From the NCBI GenBank assembly GCA_008015155.1, contig SSFA01000020.1, positions 62,001-126,000 of the forward strand: DNA of 64,000 nt. The letters run 5' to 3'. The position numbers were made by a program, and so were the translations under genes. Shown one piece after another: positions 27,820-37,414 of this stretch (its first letter is position 1; every line of letters begins with the position of its first letter). This stretch comes from Thiothrix sp. (lineage in GTDB: Bacteria; Pseudomonadota; Gammaproteobacteria; Thiotrichales; Thiotrichaceae). A model generated the notes under the pieces. The model did no database searches and was not told where the DNA came from. It was given only the letters and a program-made list of their open reading frames with translations.

Positions 27820-28737
27820 TCAGTTTGACTGGGTTAGCAGTGTAGCGACTTCCCGATACTTCTCAGCAGTTTTTTCGACAATCGAGCTAGGCAGGCTCGG
27901 GCCAGGATAAGTTTTATCCCAATCCAAAGTTTCTAAATAATCTCGCACTATCTGTTTATCAAAGGAAGGCGGATTTTTGCCAATTTGGTATTCATCGGCT
28001 GCCCAGAAACGTGAAGAGTCGGGAGTAAGAATTTCATCGATCAGTACTAACTGGCCTTGTGCATCTAAACCAAACTCGAATTTGGTATCGGCAATAATAA
28101 TTTTGTGTTCTAAAGCATAGGCAGCAGCTCGTTGATACAGCTCAATACTTACTTTCCGCATCTGTGCTGCTAAATCTTTACCAATTTTCTCTTCAACTTG
28201 TGGGTAGCTGATATTGATATCGTGTAAGCCCACATCTGCTTTAGTGGAAGGTGTAAAAATTGGTTCAGGGAGTTGTTGTGCCATTTGCAAACCTTGCGGC
28301 AAAGCTAGGCCACAGACAGTGCCAGTCTGTTGATAATCCTTCCAACCTGAGCCAATCAAATAGCCACGTACAATGGCTTCCACGGGCAAGGTTTTTAAGC
28401 GTTTGACCAGCATGCTGCGGCCTTCCAGCATTTGCTTTTCTTCAGCACTCAAAGGCAAATCATCTAGGGTTAGCTCACTTAAATGATTAGGCACTACATC
28501 TTTAAGCTGCTCAAACCAGAATAAAGCGACTTGAGTAAGAATTTTACCTTTGTCAGCAATCCCAGTCGGTAGCACCACATCAAAGGCTGAAAGGCGATCG
28601 GTGGCTACAATTAACATATGCTGATCATCAATCGCATAAATATCACGCACTTTACCCCGCGCAAGCAGGGCTAAGTTTTGTAGATTAGTTTCAAGGATAG
28701 GTGCGGATGCATGGAAAATACTGACAGATTGGCTCAT
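27820..28737 (-). CDS. purC: SAICAR synthetase PurC (long form)
   Basis: Joins aspartate to CAIR in purine synthesis. 305 residues from ATG at 28737 (MSQSVSIF); the frame also opens with TTG at 28767, but that codon overlaps the divergent purE region and is less likely. The length matches the longer yeast-Ade1-like bacterial form rather than the E. coli 237-residue enzyme. Motifs: LLARGKVRDIYAID, LIVATDRLSAFDV, EAIVRGYLIGSGWKDYQQTG, IIADTKFEFG, LIDEILTPDSSRFW. It is divergent from purE, which catalyses the preceding reaction. Confidence 0.93.
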   Translation of the reverse strand: MSQSVSIFHASAPILETNLQNLALLARGKVRDIYAIDDQHMLIVATDRLSAFDVVLPTGIADKGKILTQVALFWFEQLKDVVPNHLSELTLDDLPLSAEEKQMLEGRSMLVKRLKTLPVEAIVRGYLIGSGWKDYQQTGTVCGLALPQGLQMAQQLPEPIFTPSTKADVGLHDINISYPQVEEKIGKDLAAQMRKVSIELYQRAAAYALEHKIIIADTKFEFGLDAQGQLVLIDEILTPDSSRFWAADEYQIGKNPPSFDKQIVRDYLETLDWDKTYPGPSLPSSIVEKTAEKYREVATLLTQSN

Positions 28738-28809
28738 TGCTGCATAAAGTAGTGAGAAATGGATCAAGCCGTTATACTATCAGATTTTTCGCTTCATAAG
28801 GGTAGCAAG

Positions 28810-29307
28810 ATGATGCAACCACTCGTAGGGGTGGTCATGGGCAGTAATAGCGACTGGAAAGTCATGTCCAAGGCCGTTGAACTGCTAGAACAATTTGGAA
28901 TAGCACACGAATATAAAGTCGTGTCGGCCCATCGTACCCCCGATCTACTGTTTGAATATGCAAGTACCGCACAAACACGCGGTTTGCAATGCATCATCGC
29001 TGGCGCTGGCGGTGCAGCGCATTTACCTGGGATGCTAGCAGCAAAAACCCCAGTTCCTGTGTTAGGCGTGCCAGTTCCCTCCCGCTATTTGAACGGACAA
29101 GATTCCTTATATTCGATTGTACAAATGCCCAAAGGAATTCCGGTTGCGACCTTTGCTATTGGTGAAGCGGGTGCGGCGAATGCAGCTTTATTTGCGATTG
29201 CACAGTTGGCCTTACAAAACCCAGCTTTAGCCAAGCAACTTGTGGAATTTCGTGAGGCACAACGTGAATTTGCTTTAAATATGCCTTTGCCGCCTCCTGC
29301 GGAATAG
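28810..29307 (+). CDS. purE: N5-carboxyaminoimidazole ribonucleotide mutase PurE
   Basis: Converts N5-CAIR to CAIR in purine biosynthesis. 165 residues from ATG at 28810; an ATG at 28759 would add 17 residues, but the later start has AAGGG about 7 bases upstream and gives the family length. Active-site motifs: [53 protein letters not shown]. It is followed by purK after 51 bases. Confidence 0.95.
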   Translation: MMQPLVGVVMGSNSDWKVMSKAVELLEQFGIAHEYKVVSAHRTPDLLFEYASTAQTRGLQCIIAGAGGAAHLPGMLAAKTPVPVLGVPVPSRYLNGQDSLYSIVQMPKGIPVATFAIGEAGAANAALFAIAQLALQNPALAKQLVEFREAQREFALNMPLPPPAE

Positions 29308-29358
29308 ACGCTAGTGTTCAATCCTTATCTTTATCTTTAGTAATTGAGTGGCCAGTTA

Positions 29359-30489
29359 ATGCTTCTTCCCGGTTCGACGATTGGTATGCTCGGTGGTGGG
29401 CAATTGGGGCGCATGTTTACCATAGCAGCGCGTAATTTAGGCTATAAAGTGATCGTGCTGGAACCTGATCCTTTAAGTCCTGCGGGGCAGTTAGCTGATC
29501 AACATCTCCAAGCTGCCTATGATAATGAGCAAGCTTTGCGCCAGTTCGGTGAGCAGTGTGATGTTGTCACCACTGAGTTTGAAAATATTCCTGCTAAAAC
29601 TTTGGAGTTTTTGACGCAATTTTGCCCGGTGCGCCCTGCTGCTGCTGCAGTTCAGGTGGCGCAAGATCGAATTGTGGAAAAAGAGTTTGTACGTAGCTGT
29701 GGTTTATCGCCTGTGCTGTTTGCGCCTATTCGCGAAGCGGCAGATATTCCGAGGGCTTGCAGCCAAATTAGTTTTCCTGCGATTCTAAAAACAGCTCGTT
29801 TAGGTTATGACGGTAAAGGCCAAATAACAGTTAATAACCAAACTGAAGTTGAGCTAGCCTTTCAGCAACTTAAAGCAGTGGCTTGTGTCTTAGAGCAACG
29901 TGTTGACTTGGAAAAGGAAATTTCTGTTGTGTTAGCACGGAGTGTTGCCGGTGAGATGCAATGTTTTCCAGTTGCTGAAAATCTGCATCGCTATGGGATT
30001 TTGCATCAAACTATCGTGCCCGCTCGGATTAGCACCGACTTAGTCAAACAAGCTGAGCAAGCTGCTCAGAGCATTGCAGCTCAGCTTGAATTTGTTGGGG
30101 TGATGGCAGTTGAATTCTTTGTAACGCGTCAAGGCGAGTTATTAGTGAATGAAATGGCGCCACGTACTCATAATAGTGGTCACTACACCTTAGATGCTTG
30201 TCTAACCTCACAATTTGAGCAGCAAGTACGGATGGTTTGTGACTTGCCTTTTGGCGATACCCGTTTACATACGCCCGTAGTGATGATGAATCTCTTAGGT
30301 GATTTATGGGGTAGCAGCCAGCCAGTCTGGGATGAGTTATTTAAGAGTCCCAATAGCAAATTACATTTATACGGCAAACATGAAGCGCGCGCAGGACGAA
30401 AAATGGGACATTTCTGTACCCTGCATCCTGATATCAATAGCGCGATTGTGGAAGCAGATCGGATTTTCTCTAGTCTACAGCAGGTTTAA
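29359..30489 (+). CDS. purK: N5-carboxyaminoimidazole ribonucleotide synthase PurK
   Basis: ATP-grasp enzyme that carboxylates AIR to N5-CAIR with bicarbonate. 376 residues from ATG at 29359; a TTG at 29344 could add five residues. N-terminal TIGMLGGGQLGRMF, ATP-grasp segments ILKTARLGYDGKGQ and VLEQRVDLEKEISVVLAR, and the C-terminal VNEMAPRTHNSGHYTLDAC and LHLYGKHEARAGRKMGHF are all typical. It supplies PurE with substrate and is in the same transcription unit. Confidence 0.95.
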   Translation: MLLPGSTIGMLGGGQLGRMFTIAARNLGYKVIVLEPDPLSPAGQLADQHLQAAYDNEQALRQFGEQCDVVTTEFENIPAKTLEFLTQFCPVRPAAAAVQVAQDRIVEKEFVRSCGLSPVLFAPIREAADIPRACSQISFPAILKTARLGYDGKGQITVNNQTEVELAFQQLKAVACVLEQRVDLEKEISVVLARSVAGEMQCFPVAENLHRYGILHQTIVPARISTDLVKQAEQAAQSIAAQLEFVGVMAVEFFVTRQGELLVNEMAPRTHNSGHYTLDACLTSQFEQQVRMVCDLPFGDTRLHTPVVMMNLLGDLWGSSQPVWDELFKSPNSKLHLYGKHEARAGRKMGHFCTLHPDINSAIVEADRIFSSLQQV

Positions 30490-30492
30490 GGC

Positions 30493-31083
30493 ATGGCGGA
30501 TAGCAATTACTTACGCGAGATTCGTCAGGATATTCGCTTTGAAGCGCAGCTCTGTGGGCATGCCTTCACTTTTCTGAGTACTTGGGGCATTTTCTCTCCA
30601 CGCGAAATTGATGAAGGTACAGATCTACTCCTGAAGTATTTAGAAATTAACCCAACCGATGACTGCTTTGACTTAGGTTGTGGTTACGGCCCAGTGGGAT
30701 TGGCGATGGCAAAGCTTGCGCCCCAAGGTAAAACCTTGATGGTGGATAAAGACTTCATGGCGGTTGAGTACAGTAATCGCAACGCACAGTTGAATAAATT
30801 GCCTAATGCACAAGCTATGCTGAGTAATGGTTTTCAGCATATTGACCCTAGCCTAAAATTTGATGTAATCGCTTCCAATATCCCAGCTAAAGTGGGTAAG
30901 GAAATGATGACTATCCTGTTGACGGATATGCACAAGCATCTCAAGCCAAATGGGCGCATTTATTTAGTCACGATCAATGGCTTACGCGAATATATGAAGC
31001 GCAACCTACAGGAAGTGTTTGGTAACTATAGTAAGCTCAAGCAGGGTAAAAACTACACGATCTCTTACAGTGAACGACGCTAA
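30493..31083 (+). CDS. Class I SAM-dependent methyltransferase (small-domain type)
   Basis: 196 residues. The SAM site is CFDLGCGYGPVGLAMAKLAP, followed by an acidic strand (LMVDKD) and FDVIASNIPAKVGKEM, where the NPP-like motif of N-methyltransferases is replaced by SNIPAK. The overall fold matches the MTS (methyltransferase small) domain shared with RsmC and RlmG. It sits 3 bases after purK, so it is cotranscribed. The substrate is unknown; the missing NPP motif makes rRNA guanine methylation uncertain. Confidence 0.8.
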   Translation: MADSNYLREIRQDIRFEAQLCGHAFTFLSTWGIFSPREIDEGTDLLLKYLEINPTDDCFDLGCGYGPVGLAMAKLAPQGKTLMVDKDFMAVEYSNRNAQLNKLPNAQAMLSNGFQHIDPSLKFDVIASNIPAKVGKEMMTILLTDMHKHLKPNGRIYLVTINGLREYMKRNLQEVFGNYSKLKQGKNYTISYSERR

Positions 31084-31180
31084 GTGAGTTTATCGCTTAT
31101 TTTTTCCAGTTTGTCCTGAAATATAAATTATTTGCTCAACAAAATAATCTATTAACAATATCTGAACTATAATCAGGTTT

Positions 31181-31206
31181 GTCCACGACTCAAGAAGTGG
31201 ACTTTA
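31181..31206 (+). promoter_or_regulatory. Leader hairpin before the GlsB-like gene
   Basis: A 6-bp stem GTCCAC/GTGGAC with a 10-base loop, followed by TTTATT, lies between a candidate -10 (TATAAT at 31168-31173) and the GAGGAG ribosome site of the membrane protein gene. It may slow transcription or translation, but the stem is short. Confidence 0.3.
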
Positions 31207-31231
31207 TTGAGTTTATAATGAGGAGTATCAC

Positions 31232-31495
31232 ATGGGTGTCGTTGAAATTCTAATCATGTTAGCCATTGGTGCTGTTGCAGGGTGGTTGGCGGGTAATCTG
31301 ATTCGTGGCGGTGGCTTTGGCTTAGTGGGCAATATTATTGTCGGTTTGATTGGTTCAGTTATCGGTACTTTTGTCGGTGGTATGGTCAGTGGTGCGTTGA
31401 ATTTAAATATTCCTGGGATTGTAGGTGCTATTATTTGGGCTACCATTGGCGCGGTTTTACTGTTATTTATTATCAGCTTGTTTAAGCGAGTCTAG
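31232..31495 (+). CDS. GlsB/YeaQ/YmgE family stress-response membrane protein
   Basis: 87-residue glycine-rich inner-membrane protein with three hydrophobic segments. The motif GAVAGWLAGNLIRGGGFGLVGNIIVGLIGSVIG is the family signature (transglycosylase-associated protein, Pfam). GlsB-type proteins respond to envelope or acid stress; the mechanism is unknown. A strong ribosome site (GAGGAG) lies 7 bases before the ATG. It is monocistronic, with a terminator after it. Confidence 0.93.
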   Translation: MGVVEILIMLAIGAVAGWLAGNLIRGGGFGLVGNIIVGLIGSVIGTFVGGMVSGALNLNIPGIVGAIIWATIGAVLLLFIISLFKRV

Positions 31496-31506
31496 TCCTA
31501 TTTCTA

Positions 31507-31545
31507 ATTGAGCAAGCACTTATCGATGAGTCGCTTGCTCAATTT
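31507..31545 (+). terminator. Terminator after GlsB-like gene
   Basis: An 11-bp perfect stem (ATTGAGCAAGC with GCTTGCTCAAT), a 15-base loop and a short T-rich tail, placed 11 bases after the stop codon. No gene is seen between it and maeB at 31680. Confidence 0.75.
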
Positions 31546-31679
31546 AAATTCCTCGGTATTCTTTTTTCTTCAAACTCCCACCTTCCTTAGCTATAAACTC
31601 AAGTTTTCTACTTCTCTCCATGGCGTGAGCGCGGTAAAGTAAAAGTCTTTCCCTCTATCTTCATCACAGGACTATAAGC

Positions 31680-33953
31680 ATGGCTGACGAATTATCCCAA
31701 GCAGCGTTGGATTATCACCGCTATCCAATGCCGGGTAAGCTAGAAGTAACTCCCACTAAAAATATGGTCAATCAACGTGATTTAGCTTTGGCTTATTCAC
31801 CAGGGGTAGCGGCTGCGAGCCTAGCAATCGCAGAAAATCCCGCTTGTGCAGCCGACTACACGACACGCGGAAATTTAGTAGCTGTTATTTCTAATGGCAC
31901 GGCAGTTTTAGGCTTAGGTTCAATTGGTGCTTTAGCCTCCAAACCTGTGATGGAAGGTAAAGCCGTTCTCTTTAAGAAGTTTGCGGGTGTTAATGCTTTC
32001 GATATTGAAGTCGATACGCTAGATGTGGATCGCTTTGTGGATGCGGTGAGCTTGCTAGAACCCACTTTCGGTGGAATTAACCTAGAAGATATTAAAGCAC
32101 CAGAATGCTTTGAAGTGGAAAAACGCTTAAAAGCAAAAATGAAAATTCCGGTTTTTCATGATGATCAGCATGGTACAGCGATTTGTGTTGCAGCAGCGAT
32201 TCGCAATGGCTTGAAGGTAGCCGGTAAAAAACTCGATGAAATTAAATTAGTTTGTTCAGGTGCAGGCGCTGCAGCGATTGCCTGTTTGAATTTACTGGTC
32301 GAAATGGGCTTGAAAAAAGAAAACATCACGGTAAATGACCGCTTTGGCATCATTTATAAAGGCCGTGTTGATGAAATGAATCCCTATAACTCAGCTTATG
32401 CGATCGATACCGAGGCACGTACTTTAGATGATGTCATGGACGGGGTAGATGTCTTCTTAGGTTTGTCTGCTCCAGGGGTTTTAAAGCAAGATCATGTAAA
32501 GCGCATGGCAGCGAATCCTTTGATTTTAGCTTTAGCTAACCCAGAGCCTGAAATTCGTCCTGAGCTGGTTCATGCGGTGCGTGATGATGCCATTATGGCA
32601 ACGGGGCGGAGCGATTATCCGAATCAGGTCAATAATGTCCTGTGTTTCCCCTTCTTGTTCCGTGGTGCTTTAGATGTGGGTGCGACTGAAATCAATGAAG
32701 CAATGAAAATTGCCGTCGTCGAAGCGATTGGCGATTTAGCGATGCGTGAAGCCTCGGATACCGTAGTCGCTGCGTATGGTGGTAAGGCGTTTAGTTTTGG
32801 ACGCGAATATTTAATTCCCAAGCCTTTTGACCCGCGCTTAATGACTATTATTCCACCACGTGTGGCCAAAGCCGCGATGGAAAGTGGAGTGGCTACGCGC
32901 CCCATTACTGATTTCGATACCTATCAGCGGCAATTAGAGGGTTTTGTCTTCCGTTCTGGAATGACGATGAAACCGGTTTTTGAACTGGCAAAAAGAAATC
33001 CGCAGCGCATTGTATTTGCTGAGGGTGAGTCACAACGTGTGATTAACGCCGTACAGATTTTGGTAGATGATAAGATTTGTAAGCCTATTTTATTAGGCGA
33101 TCCGGTGAGTATTCAGCAGAATATCGATAATTATGGTCTGCGCTTAAAAGTGGGCGAAAATATCGAGGTTATTGACCCGCGTAATAATCCAGAATATCAA
33201 AAGCATAAAGCCGCTTACTATGAATTGATGTGCCGTAAAGGCATTACACCCTCGTATTCTAAGCGAGTGATAGCTACTCGCAACACAGCGCTTGCTGCAA
33301 TTATTGTACGTTCAGGTGATGCTGATGCGATGATTTGTGGGGTAGAAGGGAATTACATTTCGCATTTACGCTATGTGCGTGATTTGATTGGGGCGCGTGC
33401 TGGTTTGGTGGATGTGGCTGCCGTTACGATGCTGATCCTCAAGCGTGGTACTTATTTCCTGACAGATACCCATGTAGGTGTGAATCCCACGGCTGCACAA
33501 ATAGCCGATAACACAGCCTTAGCTGCTGAGTTAGTCCGTGGGTTTGGTATGGAACCCAAAGCAGCACTCCTATCGCATTCTAATTTTGGTAGCCGCCAAA
33601 ATGAGCATTCAGAGAAAATGCGTCAAGCCTTACAAATCCTGCGCGATAAATATCCGGATTTATTAGCTGAAGGTGAAATGCATGCAGATGCTGCCTTGTC
33701 GCAAGAAGTTCGCGATCGTCTATTCAAGAACTCAGCCTTTACAGGTGAAGCGAATTTATTGGTTTGCCCCTCACTGAATGCAGCAAATATTGCTTACAAT
33801 ATGACCAAAATGCTTGCTGATGGATTGCCAGTAGGGCCGATGTTAGTGGGTACTAATTATCCAGCACATATTCTGACTGAAAGTACCACCGTACGGGGGA
33901 TTGTGAATATGGCGGCCTTTGCCAGCCTTGATGCGATGAACCGTCGACGTTAA
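31680..33953 (+). CDS. maeB: NADP-dependent malic enzyme MaeB with phosphotransacetylase-like domain
   Basis: Oxidatively decarboxylates malate to pyruvate, giving NADPH. 757 residues: malic domain ([29 protein letters not shown]), NAD(P) domain ([17 protein letters not shown]), then from about residue 430 a phosphate acetyltransferase-like domain ([19 protein letters not shown]...[14 protein letters not shown]) that is regulatory rather than catalytic in E. coli MaeB, where acetyl-CoA inhibits the enzyme. Single gene with its own upstream region and a strong hairpin 12 bases after its stop. Confidence 0.95.
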   Translation: MADELSQAALDYHRYPMPGKLEVTPTKNMVNQRDLALAYSPGVAAASLAIAENPACAADYTTRGNLVAVISNGTAVLGLGSIGALASKPVMEGKAVLFKKFAGVNAFDIEVDTLDVDRFVDAVSLLEPTFGGINLEDIKAPECFEVEKRLKAKMKIPVFHDDQHGTAICVAAAIRNGLKVAGKKLDEIKLVCSGAGAAAIACLNLLVEMGLKKENITVNDRFGIIYKGRVDEMNPYNSAYAIDTEARTLDDVMDGVDVFLGLSAPGVLKQDHVKRMAANPLILALANPEPEIRPELVHAVRDDAIMATGRSDYPNQVNNVLCFPFLFRGALDVGATEINEAMKIAVVEAIGDLAMREASDTVVAAYGGKAFSFGREYLIPKPFDPRLMTIIPPRVAKAAMESGVATRPITDFDTYQRQLEGFVFRSGMTMKPVFELAKRNPQRIVFAEGESQRVINAVQILVDDKICKPILLGDPVSIQQNIDNYGLRLKVGENIEVIDPRNNPEYQKHKAAYYELMCRKGITPSYSKRVIATRNTALAAIIVRSGDADAMICGVEGNYISHLRYVRDLIGARAGLVDVAAVTMLILKRGTYFLTDTHVGVNPTAAQIADNTALAAELVRGFGMEPKAALLSHSNFGSRQNEHSEKMRQALQILRDKYPDLLAEGEMHADAALSQEVRDRLFKNSAFTGEANLLVCPSLNAANIAYNMTKMLADGLPVGPMLVGTNYPAHILTESTTVRGIVNMAAFASLDAMNRRR

Positions 33954-33962
33954 TCAGTTGCT

Positions 33963-33990
33963 AAGGATACCTCGGTGAGGAGGTATCCTT
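33963..33990. terminator. Bidirectional terminator between maeB and the YaiI-like gene
   Basis: An 11-bp perfect stem AAGGATACCTC/GAGGTATCCTT with a six-base loop lies between the convergent genes and touches the stop codon of the minus-strand gene. T-runs are short, so termination strength rests on the stem. Confidence 0.65.
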
Positions 33991-34460
33991 CACTTAACTA
34001 CATCCGCTCTAGTCTTAGCATAACGTGCCAAAAATCGATCCAACTGATTAGCAAAAGCTTGGCGATCCTGCTGATTTAAAGCGGGTGGCCCACCAGTAAT
34101 AGCCCCACTACTGCGCAACTCTTCCATTAAATTCCGCATTCTTAAGCGCTCACGCATATTTTCCGGCGTATAAAATTCACCGCGTGGATTCAAGGCATGT
34201 GCTTGTCGATCAATGACTTGAGCAGCTAAGGGAATATCGGCGGTAATGACTAAATCCCCTGAGTTGACCGCTTGAGCAATATAGTTGTCGGCTACATCAA
34301 AGCCTGCACTGACTTGCTTAGTTTTAATGAAAGCTGAGCGTGGTATGCGTAAAGCTTGATTCGCGACTAAAATGACCTCGATTTTTTGCCGTTCTGCCGC
34401 CCGAAAGAGAATTTCTTTAATCACATTGGGGCAAGCATCCGCATCCACCCAGATTTGCAT
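33990..34460 (-). CDS. YaiI/YqxD family protein (DUF188)
   Basis: 156 residues of the PIN-like fold: [22 protein letters not shown], VVxxxD-like [14 protein letters not shown], and [13 protein letters not shown] carry the acidic residues of a nuclease-like site. Then come [12 protein letters not shown] and [22 protein letters not shown], the family C-terminus. Cytoplasmic; function not established, although the fold suggests nuclease activity. It is divergent from uvrD with 101 bases between starts. Confidence 0.92.
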   Translation of the reverse strand: MQIWVDADACPNVIKEILFRAAERQKIEVILVANQALRIPRSAFIKTKQVSAGFDVADNYIAQAVNSGDLVITADIPLAAQVIDRQAHALNPRGEFYTPENMRERLRMRNLMEELRSSGAITGGPPALNQQDRQAFANQLDRFLARYAKTRADVVK

Positions 34461-34561
34461 ACGAAGTTTCCTGATGAGTCCAAACTAGGATAATAACGCC
34501 TAAAACTTATAACTTACCATGCATGTCTAGACAGCAGTAGCGCATAACGTACAATTCAGCT

Positions 34562-36748
34562 ATGGATATATCACCGATTCTCAATCCCTTGAATGCGCCG
34601 CAGAGAAATGCTGTGGGTGCTCCGCCAAAACCGATTTTAGTATTAGCCGGTGCTGGTAGTGGGAAAACTAAAGTCTTAGTACATCGCATTGCTTGGCTCT
34701 TAGAAGTCGAGGGAGTATCCCCTTTGAGCATTTTAGCGGTCACTTTTACCAACAAAGCGGCCAATGAAATGCGTGGGCGGATTCAAGAGCTACTGAGAGT
34801 CAATGTGGGGGGCTTATGGGTCGGAACCTTCCACGGTTTAGCGCATCGCTTATTACGTTTACATTGGCGAGAAGCTGAACTGCCGCAAACCTTCCAAATT
34901 TTAGATTCAGAAGATCAATTGCGGATGATTAAACGTATCCTCAAAGCGCTTGATTTAGATGAAACTCGCTGGCCACCGCGTCAAGTCGCAGGCTTTATTA
35001 ATAGCCGTAAGGATGAAGGCTCGCGCGCTAAACATTTGGATGATCGGGGCGACCCCGTGCAAGCCCAATTGATTCGAGTATATAGCCAGTATGAGGAGCA
35101 ATGCCAACGCAATGGCGTGGTCGATTTTGCCGAATTGCTGCTACGTTCGCTTGAAGTGCTCCGTGATCATCCTGAGTTACAAAGCCATTATCGCAATCGC
35201 TTTCGGCATGTGTTAGTCGATGAGTTTCAAGATACCAATGCACTTCAATATGCTTGGTTAAGGTTAATCGCAGGGCAGAAAAATCCTATTTTTGCCGTAG
35301 GTGATGATGATCAGTCTATTTATGGTTGGCGTGGTGCAAAGATTGAGAATATTCGTAATTTCACTCGTGATTATCCAGACTGTGAAACCATCCGCTTAGA
35401 GCAAAACTATCGCTCTACTGGGAATATTCTCAAAGCGGCCAATGCTCTGATTGATAATAATCGTGGCCGTTTAGGTAAAAATCTTTGGACGGAGGGTAGC
35501 AATGGTACCCCGTTGGATTTATACGCAGCTTTTAATGAATTAGACGAAGCACGCTATATTGCCGGGCGCATTAAGCAATGGGTAGATCAGGGGGCGCGGC
35601 GTGAAGAAGTAGCGATTCTGTACCGCTCCAATGCACAGTCGCGGGTCTTTGAAAGTGTCTTCAATGAGCAGCGCATTCCTTATCGAGTTTATGGCGGCTT
35701 GCGCTTCTTCGAGCGGGCTGAAATTAAAGATGCCTTAGCTTATTTACGTCTGACTTTAAATCATGCCGATGACCCTTCGTTTGAACGGATTGTGAATCAT
35801 CCGCCGCGCGGTATTGGGGAGCGCACCGTCGATACTATCCGGCAGATTGCGCGCGCAGAAGGTCGTTCAATGTGGGAAGTTACTGAGGAAGCAGCACGTT
35901 TGGGCGAGTTTACACCGCGAGCGGCTAATTCCTTACTGCAGTTTATTCATTTAATTAAACAAATGGCTGAGGAGATTCAGCGCTTACCTTTAGCGGAGCA
36001 AGTCGATACCGTGATTGCTTTAGCCAAATTGAAAGAACATTTCCTTGCTAAAGAAAAAGGTGAAACTGGCCAAGCACGTGTAGATAACCTAAATGAATTA
36101 ATCACCGCTGCTGCGGGCTTTATTCAGGTACAAACGGATGAGTTGCCAGAAATGGACGATTTATCCTCCTTCCTTGCCCATGCTGCTTTAGAAGCCGGTG
36201 AAGGCCAAGGTGATGCGGGTGAAGATTGTGTGCAAATGATGACTTTGCACTCGGCCAAAGGCTTGGAATTCCCTTTAGTGTTTCTCGCAGGCTTAGAGGA
36301 AGGCTTGTTTCCACACCAAATGTCAGCAGACGATCCTGGACGTTTAGAAGAAGAGCGTCGCTTGTGTTATGTGGGAATTACGCGGGCGGAACAACAATTA
36401 GTCTTAAGCTATGCCGAGCAGCGCCAATTGCATGGACAAACTCGGGCGAATCCACCGTCTAGATTTCTGCGAGAGTTGCCGGAAGAACTACTGAATGAAG
36501 TGCGACCGAAAGTACGTACTTACCAAACCAGTTATCGGGCGAGTGCGCCTGCAGCACACAGTTTGCCCCGTGGGACGAGAACTGAAAGTGGTTATAGTAT
36601 CGGGCAGCGCGTAAGCCACCTCAAATTCGGTGAAGGGATTATTACGAATGCAGAAGGAGCTGGGCAACACGCACGCGTGGAAGTGAATTTTAGTGCAGTC
36701 GGGCGCAAATGGTTAGTGTTAAGCTATGCCAATTTAGAAAAACTCTAA
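34562..36748 (+). CDS. uvrD: DNA helicase II UvrD
   Basis: Superfamily 1 3'-to-5' helicase for excision and mismatch repair. 728 residues, as in E. coli (720). Motifs in order: Walker A VLAGAGSGKTKVLVHRI, Ia VTFTNKAANEMRGRI, II VDEFQDTN, III GDDDQSIYGWRGA, IV LEQNYRS, V MTLHSAKGLEFPLVFLAGLEEG, VI EERRLCYVGITRAE. The C-terminus (YSIGQRVSHLKFGEGIITN...) is the Tudor-like RNAP-binding segment. Convergent with the precorrin-8X methylmutase-like gene, 3 bases apart. Confidence 0.97.
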   Translation: MDISPILNPLNAPQRNAVGAPPKPILVLAGAGSGKTKVLVHRIAWLLEVEGVSPLSILAVTFTNKAANEMRGRIQELLRVNVGGLWVGTFHGLAHRLLRLHWREAELPQTFQILDSEDQLRMIKRILKALDLDETRWPPRQVAGFINSRKDEGSRAKHLDDRGDPVQAQLIRVYSQYEEQCQRNGVVDFAELLLRSLEVLRDHPELQSHYRNRFRHVLVDEFQDTNALQYAWLRLIAGQKNPIFAVGDDDQSIYGWRGAKIENIRNFTRDYPDCETIRLEQNYRSTGNILKAANALIDNNRGRLGKNLWTEGSNGTPLDLYAAFNELDEARYIAGRIKQWVDQGARREEVAILYRSNAQSRVFESVFNEQRIPYRVYGGLRFFERAEIKDALAYLRLTLNHADDPSFERIVNHPPRGIGERTVDTIRQIARAEGRSMWEVTEEAARLGEFTPRAANSLLQFIHLIKQMAEEIQRLPLAEQVDTVIALAKLKEHFLAKEKGETGQARVDNLNELITAAAGFIQVQTDELPEMDDLSSFLAHAALEAGEGQGDAGEDCVQMMTLHSAKGLEFPLVFLAGLEEGLFPHQMSADDPGRLEEERRLCYVGITRAEQQLVLSYAEQRQLHGQTRANPPSRFLRELPEELLNEVRPKVRTYQTSYRASAPAAHSLPRGTRTESGYSIGQRVSHLKFGEGIITNAEGAGQHARVEVNFSAVGRKWLVLSYANLEKL

Positions 36749-36751
36749 AGT

Positions 36752-37390
36752 TTAACGATAAATGCCTTGTTGAATACTCAAGAGAGCATTAACGGCAGCG
36801 GCGGCAAACATAATGCCGCCCCAACGGCCTTCGATTAAAATATATTCAACGCCCAATTCACCATAGCTATCTTGTAACACTTCCTTACCATATTCAGTAT
36901 TCACAAAGCCCGAAGGCATCGCAATAATCAGGGCTGGCTTTTCGACTTCACCCGCTTTTAACAGTTCCAATAAACGACACAAGGCAGTACTGGAATAGCC
37001 GAAAACCGTAATACTATTTTTTAGATAAGGCTTCCATAGATCTACGGCAGTCATCGCACGGGTTTGCTTAGCACTTTTTGCCATTGAAATAACAGAGGAT
37101 TTTTTGATAAAGCACAAGGGTTCTTGATAGAGCAAGCTACTGTCTAAATTGCCAGCTAGCATGTCGTGGTCATAAAGCATGTAAGCATATTTTTTGATGG
37201 CTTTTTTGCCTGCTTCGATCGCATTAGGGCTAAATTTAACGCGTTGTGCCAAAGAAGGTTCGCCACAAGAGCGAATTAAATATAAGACGATTTGTTGCTG
37301 GTCAGGGCTTAGATCCGTGAAATCACTAAGTTCGCGGATACGATCCCAAATTTGTCCCTCGATTTTTTCAGGGTCGCGAATGTATTGCAT
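36752..37390 (-). CDS. Precorrin-8X methylmutase-like protein lacking the catalytic histidine
   Basis: 212 residues that follow CobH/CbiC along the whole length: YIRDPEKIEGQIWDRIRE at the N-terminus, VKFSPNAIEAGKKAIKK, KQTRAMTAVDLW, FGYSSTALCRLLELL, and the C-terminal AMPSGFVNTEYGKEVL with EGRWGGIMFAAAAVNALL. The catalytic His of CobH (in HACG or HASG) corresponds to Arg40 in LIRSCGEPS here, so normal methyl migration seems unlikely. No other cobalamin gene lies within the window. It sits 24 bases downstream of the VanX-like gene on the same strand. Either a new activity or a binding protein for a tetrapyrrole is possible. Confidence 0.8.
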   Translation of the reverse strand: MQYIRDPEKIEGQIWDRIRELSDFTDLSPDQQQIVLYLIRSCGEPSLAQRVKFSPNAIEAGKKAIKKYAYMLYDHDMLAGNLDSSLLYQEPLCFIKKSSVISMAKSAKQTRAMTAVDLWKPYLKNSITVFGYSSTALCRLLELLKAGEVEKPALIIAMPSGFVNTEYGKEVLQDSYGELGVEYILIEGRWGGIMFAAAAVNALLSIQQGIYR

Positions 37391-37414
37391 GCTGCTATGG
37401 TCACCTGGCTCGCT

